This document shows, piece by piece, positions 63,563 through 64,000 of a DNA stretch of 64,000 nt. Each line of letters begins with the position of its first letter. Positions within the stretch are counted from its first letter, which is position 1. A program made the position numbers and the translations under genes. This DNA is from Metabacillus mangrovi (GTDB lineage: Bacteria; Bacillota; Bacilli; Bacillales; Bacillaceae): positions 41,473 to 105,472 of the forward strand of contig NZ_WMIB01000014.1 in the NCBI RefSeq assembly GCF_009711125.1, given 5' to 3'. The notes beneath the pieces are model-generated. The model worked only from the letters and a program-made list of their open reading frames with translations, had not been told where the DNA came from and ran no database searches.

Positions 63563-63780
63563 TTATTTGCGTTCGTTTCCGTGCTTAAAGTTCCCGGTCG
63601 CCTTTGCGAGAAGCAGCTGTATTTCTTTTTCATCCTTTGCTGCATGAAGGCGGGACACAAGTTTTTCCGCTTCTTTGCCTTTCATAATTTTAATCTGCTT
63701 CCCTTTAAAGAAGAGAAAAACAGATTGGTTTTTTGCGATTTGAAAACTGAAGGGCTGTTCGTCCAGCCGGTTTCTTTTAT
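63563..63780 (-). pseudogene. Host gene fragment, 5' end apparently removed by an IS element
   Basis: The minus-strand frame reads DKRNRLDEQPFSF...FFKGKQIKIMKGKEAEKLVSRLHAAKDEKEIQLLLAKATGNFKHGNERK and ends at 63563 beside a terminator, so the C-terminal 70-odd codons look like a real small protein. Upstream the frame runs into the palindromic end of a transposable element (63781 onward) and no ribosome-bound start is available; the only in-frame start, GTG 63844, lies inside the element. I infer an insertion that separated the start from the body. Family unknown. Confidence 0.55.
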
Positions 63781-63844
63781 CATCTCCGGCGAGAAGACCC
63801 CCACTTCTTGCGAAGTGTAAAGTGGGGGATGAATCGCTTTTCAC

Positions 63845-63874
63845 TTGAATAAAAGAACATCAGTTCCCTATAAT
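63845..63874 (+). promoter_or_regulatory. tnpB promoter
   Basis: TTGAAT (63845-63850), 18-base spacer, TATAAT (63869-63874). Confidence 0.6.
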
Positions 63875-63895
63875 AGATATAGGAGGTGAAAACGT

Positions 63896-64000
63896 TTGAA
63901 AACACACAAAGCCTACAAATTCCGAATCTACCCAAACAAAGAACAGGAAATTCTCATCAACAAAACAATCGGCTGCTCGCGGTTTGTGTTCAATCATTTC
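63896..64000 (+). CDS. tnpB: TnpB (IS605 OrfB), N-terminal part, cut by window end
   Basis: RNA-guided nuclease of IS200/IS605 elements, ancestor of Cas12. Only 35 codons are visible: a TTG start after AGGAGGTG, then KTHKAYKFRIYPNKEQEI and NKTIGCSRFVFNHF, the conserved N-terminal OrfB_IS605 helix-turn-helix region. Catalytic RuvC residues lie outside the window. Confidence 0.92.
   Translation, partial: MKTHKAYKFRIYPNKEQEILINKTIGCSRFVFNHF

Larger units (their letters stand above)
63781..64000 (+). mobile_element. Left end of an IS200/IS605-type tnpB element (continues beyond window)
   Basis: A subterminal hairpin CCCCCACT / AGTGGGGG at 63798-63828 lies after a TTTAT pentamer (63776-63780) and before a promoter and a tnpB start. 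Such palindromic ends without inverted repeats, placed next to a T-rich target motif, are typical of IS200/IS605 elements. No tnpA is seen on the left, so it may be a tnpB-only (IS1341-like) element. The exact left border is inferred. Confidence 0.7.

Overview
The window reads as chromosomal DNA of a spore-forming Bacillaceae (Bacillus, Metabacillus or a close relative). Many genes match the Bacillus subtilis 'yt' region and mostly keep its order: ytiB, yidD/ytjA, luxS, ytkA, ytzI-like, dps, ytkC, ytkD, ytlD-C-A, ytmA, ytmB, pckA, metK, ytoA, ytpA, ytpB, ytqB, ytqA, ytzC, ytrA-B-C-E-F, yttB, ytvB, leuS. AGGAGG-type ribosome binding sites, frequent TTG starts, lipoprotein signal peptides, a SAM riboswitch before metK and a T-box before leuS fit this assignment. 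I cannot name the species.

Layout. 1-2.4 kb: two tandem thermolysin-like (M4) proteases, one cut by the window edge. 2.8-12.4 kb: a zinc-starvation island with four Zur-box-like operators, driving a ZnuA-like lipoprotein, a CobW/ZagA GTPase, a zinc-independent S14 (with a small unknown gene), and a divergent pair made of a FAD/NAD(P)-binding enzyme and a YcgR-YcgQ permease operon. The ytiB-yidD-luxS-ytkA block and a 192-bp tandem repeat array lie inside it. 12.4-21.1 kb: ppaC, dps with a SigB-type promoter, an EmrA/EmrB efflux and flavodoxin operon flanked by two MarR genes, a holin-like gene and ytkD. 21.1-30.5 kb: the YtlACD ABC transporter, ytmA, ytmB, a secreted heparinase-like protein, a dicarboxylate symporter and pckA with a CcpN-type box. 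30.6-31.4 kb: a second kind of array, built from 18/21-bp modules. 31.4-42.8 kb: SAM riboswitch and metK, a secreted S15-family peptidase, a membrane-anchored MsrA-MsrB fusion, then a tightly packed ynjB-ynjC-ynjD-TVP38-ynjF-flavoprotein operon. 43-49.7 kb: glycosyltransferase and PAP2 phosphatase, ytoA, ytpA-ytpB, and a cystine ABC transporter (tcyABC-like). 49.8-50.8 kb: another 18/21-bp array with the same higher-order rule as the one at 31 kb. 50.9-59 kb: ytqB-ytqA, ytzC, the ytrA-F operon and yttB. 59.1-59.8 kb: a 190-bp array related to the one at 7.3 kb. 60-64 kb: ytvB, T-box and leuS, a small zinc-ribbon protein, and the start of an IS200/IS605-type tnpB element that appears to truncate a host gene.

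The least ordinary content is the two families of non-coding tandem arrays, each present twice in 64 kb. One is organised as four inverted GGTCTC-centred modules per ~190 bp. The other has five modules per 102 bp with a strict 18+21+21+21+21 spacing. Next in interest are the Zur island with its uncharacterised members and the conserved ynj/TVP38/flavoprotein operon.
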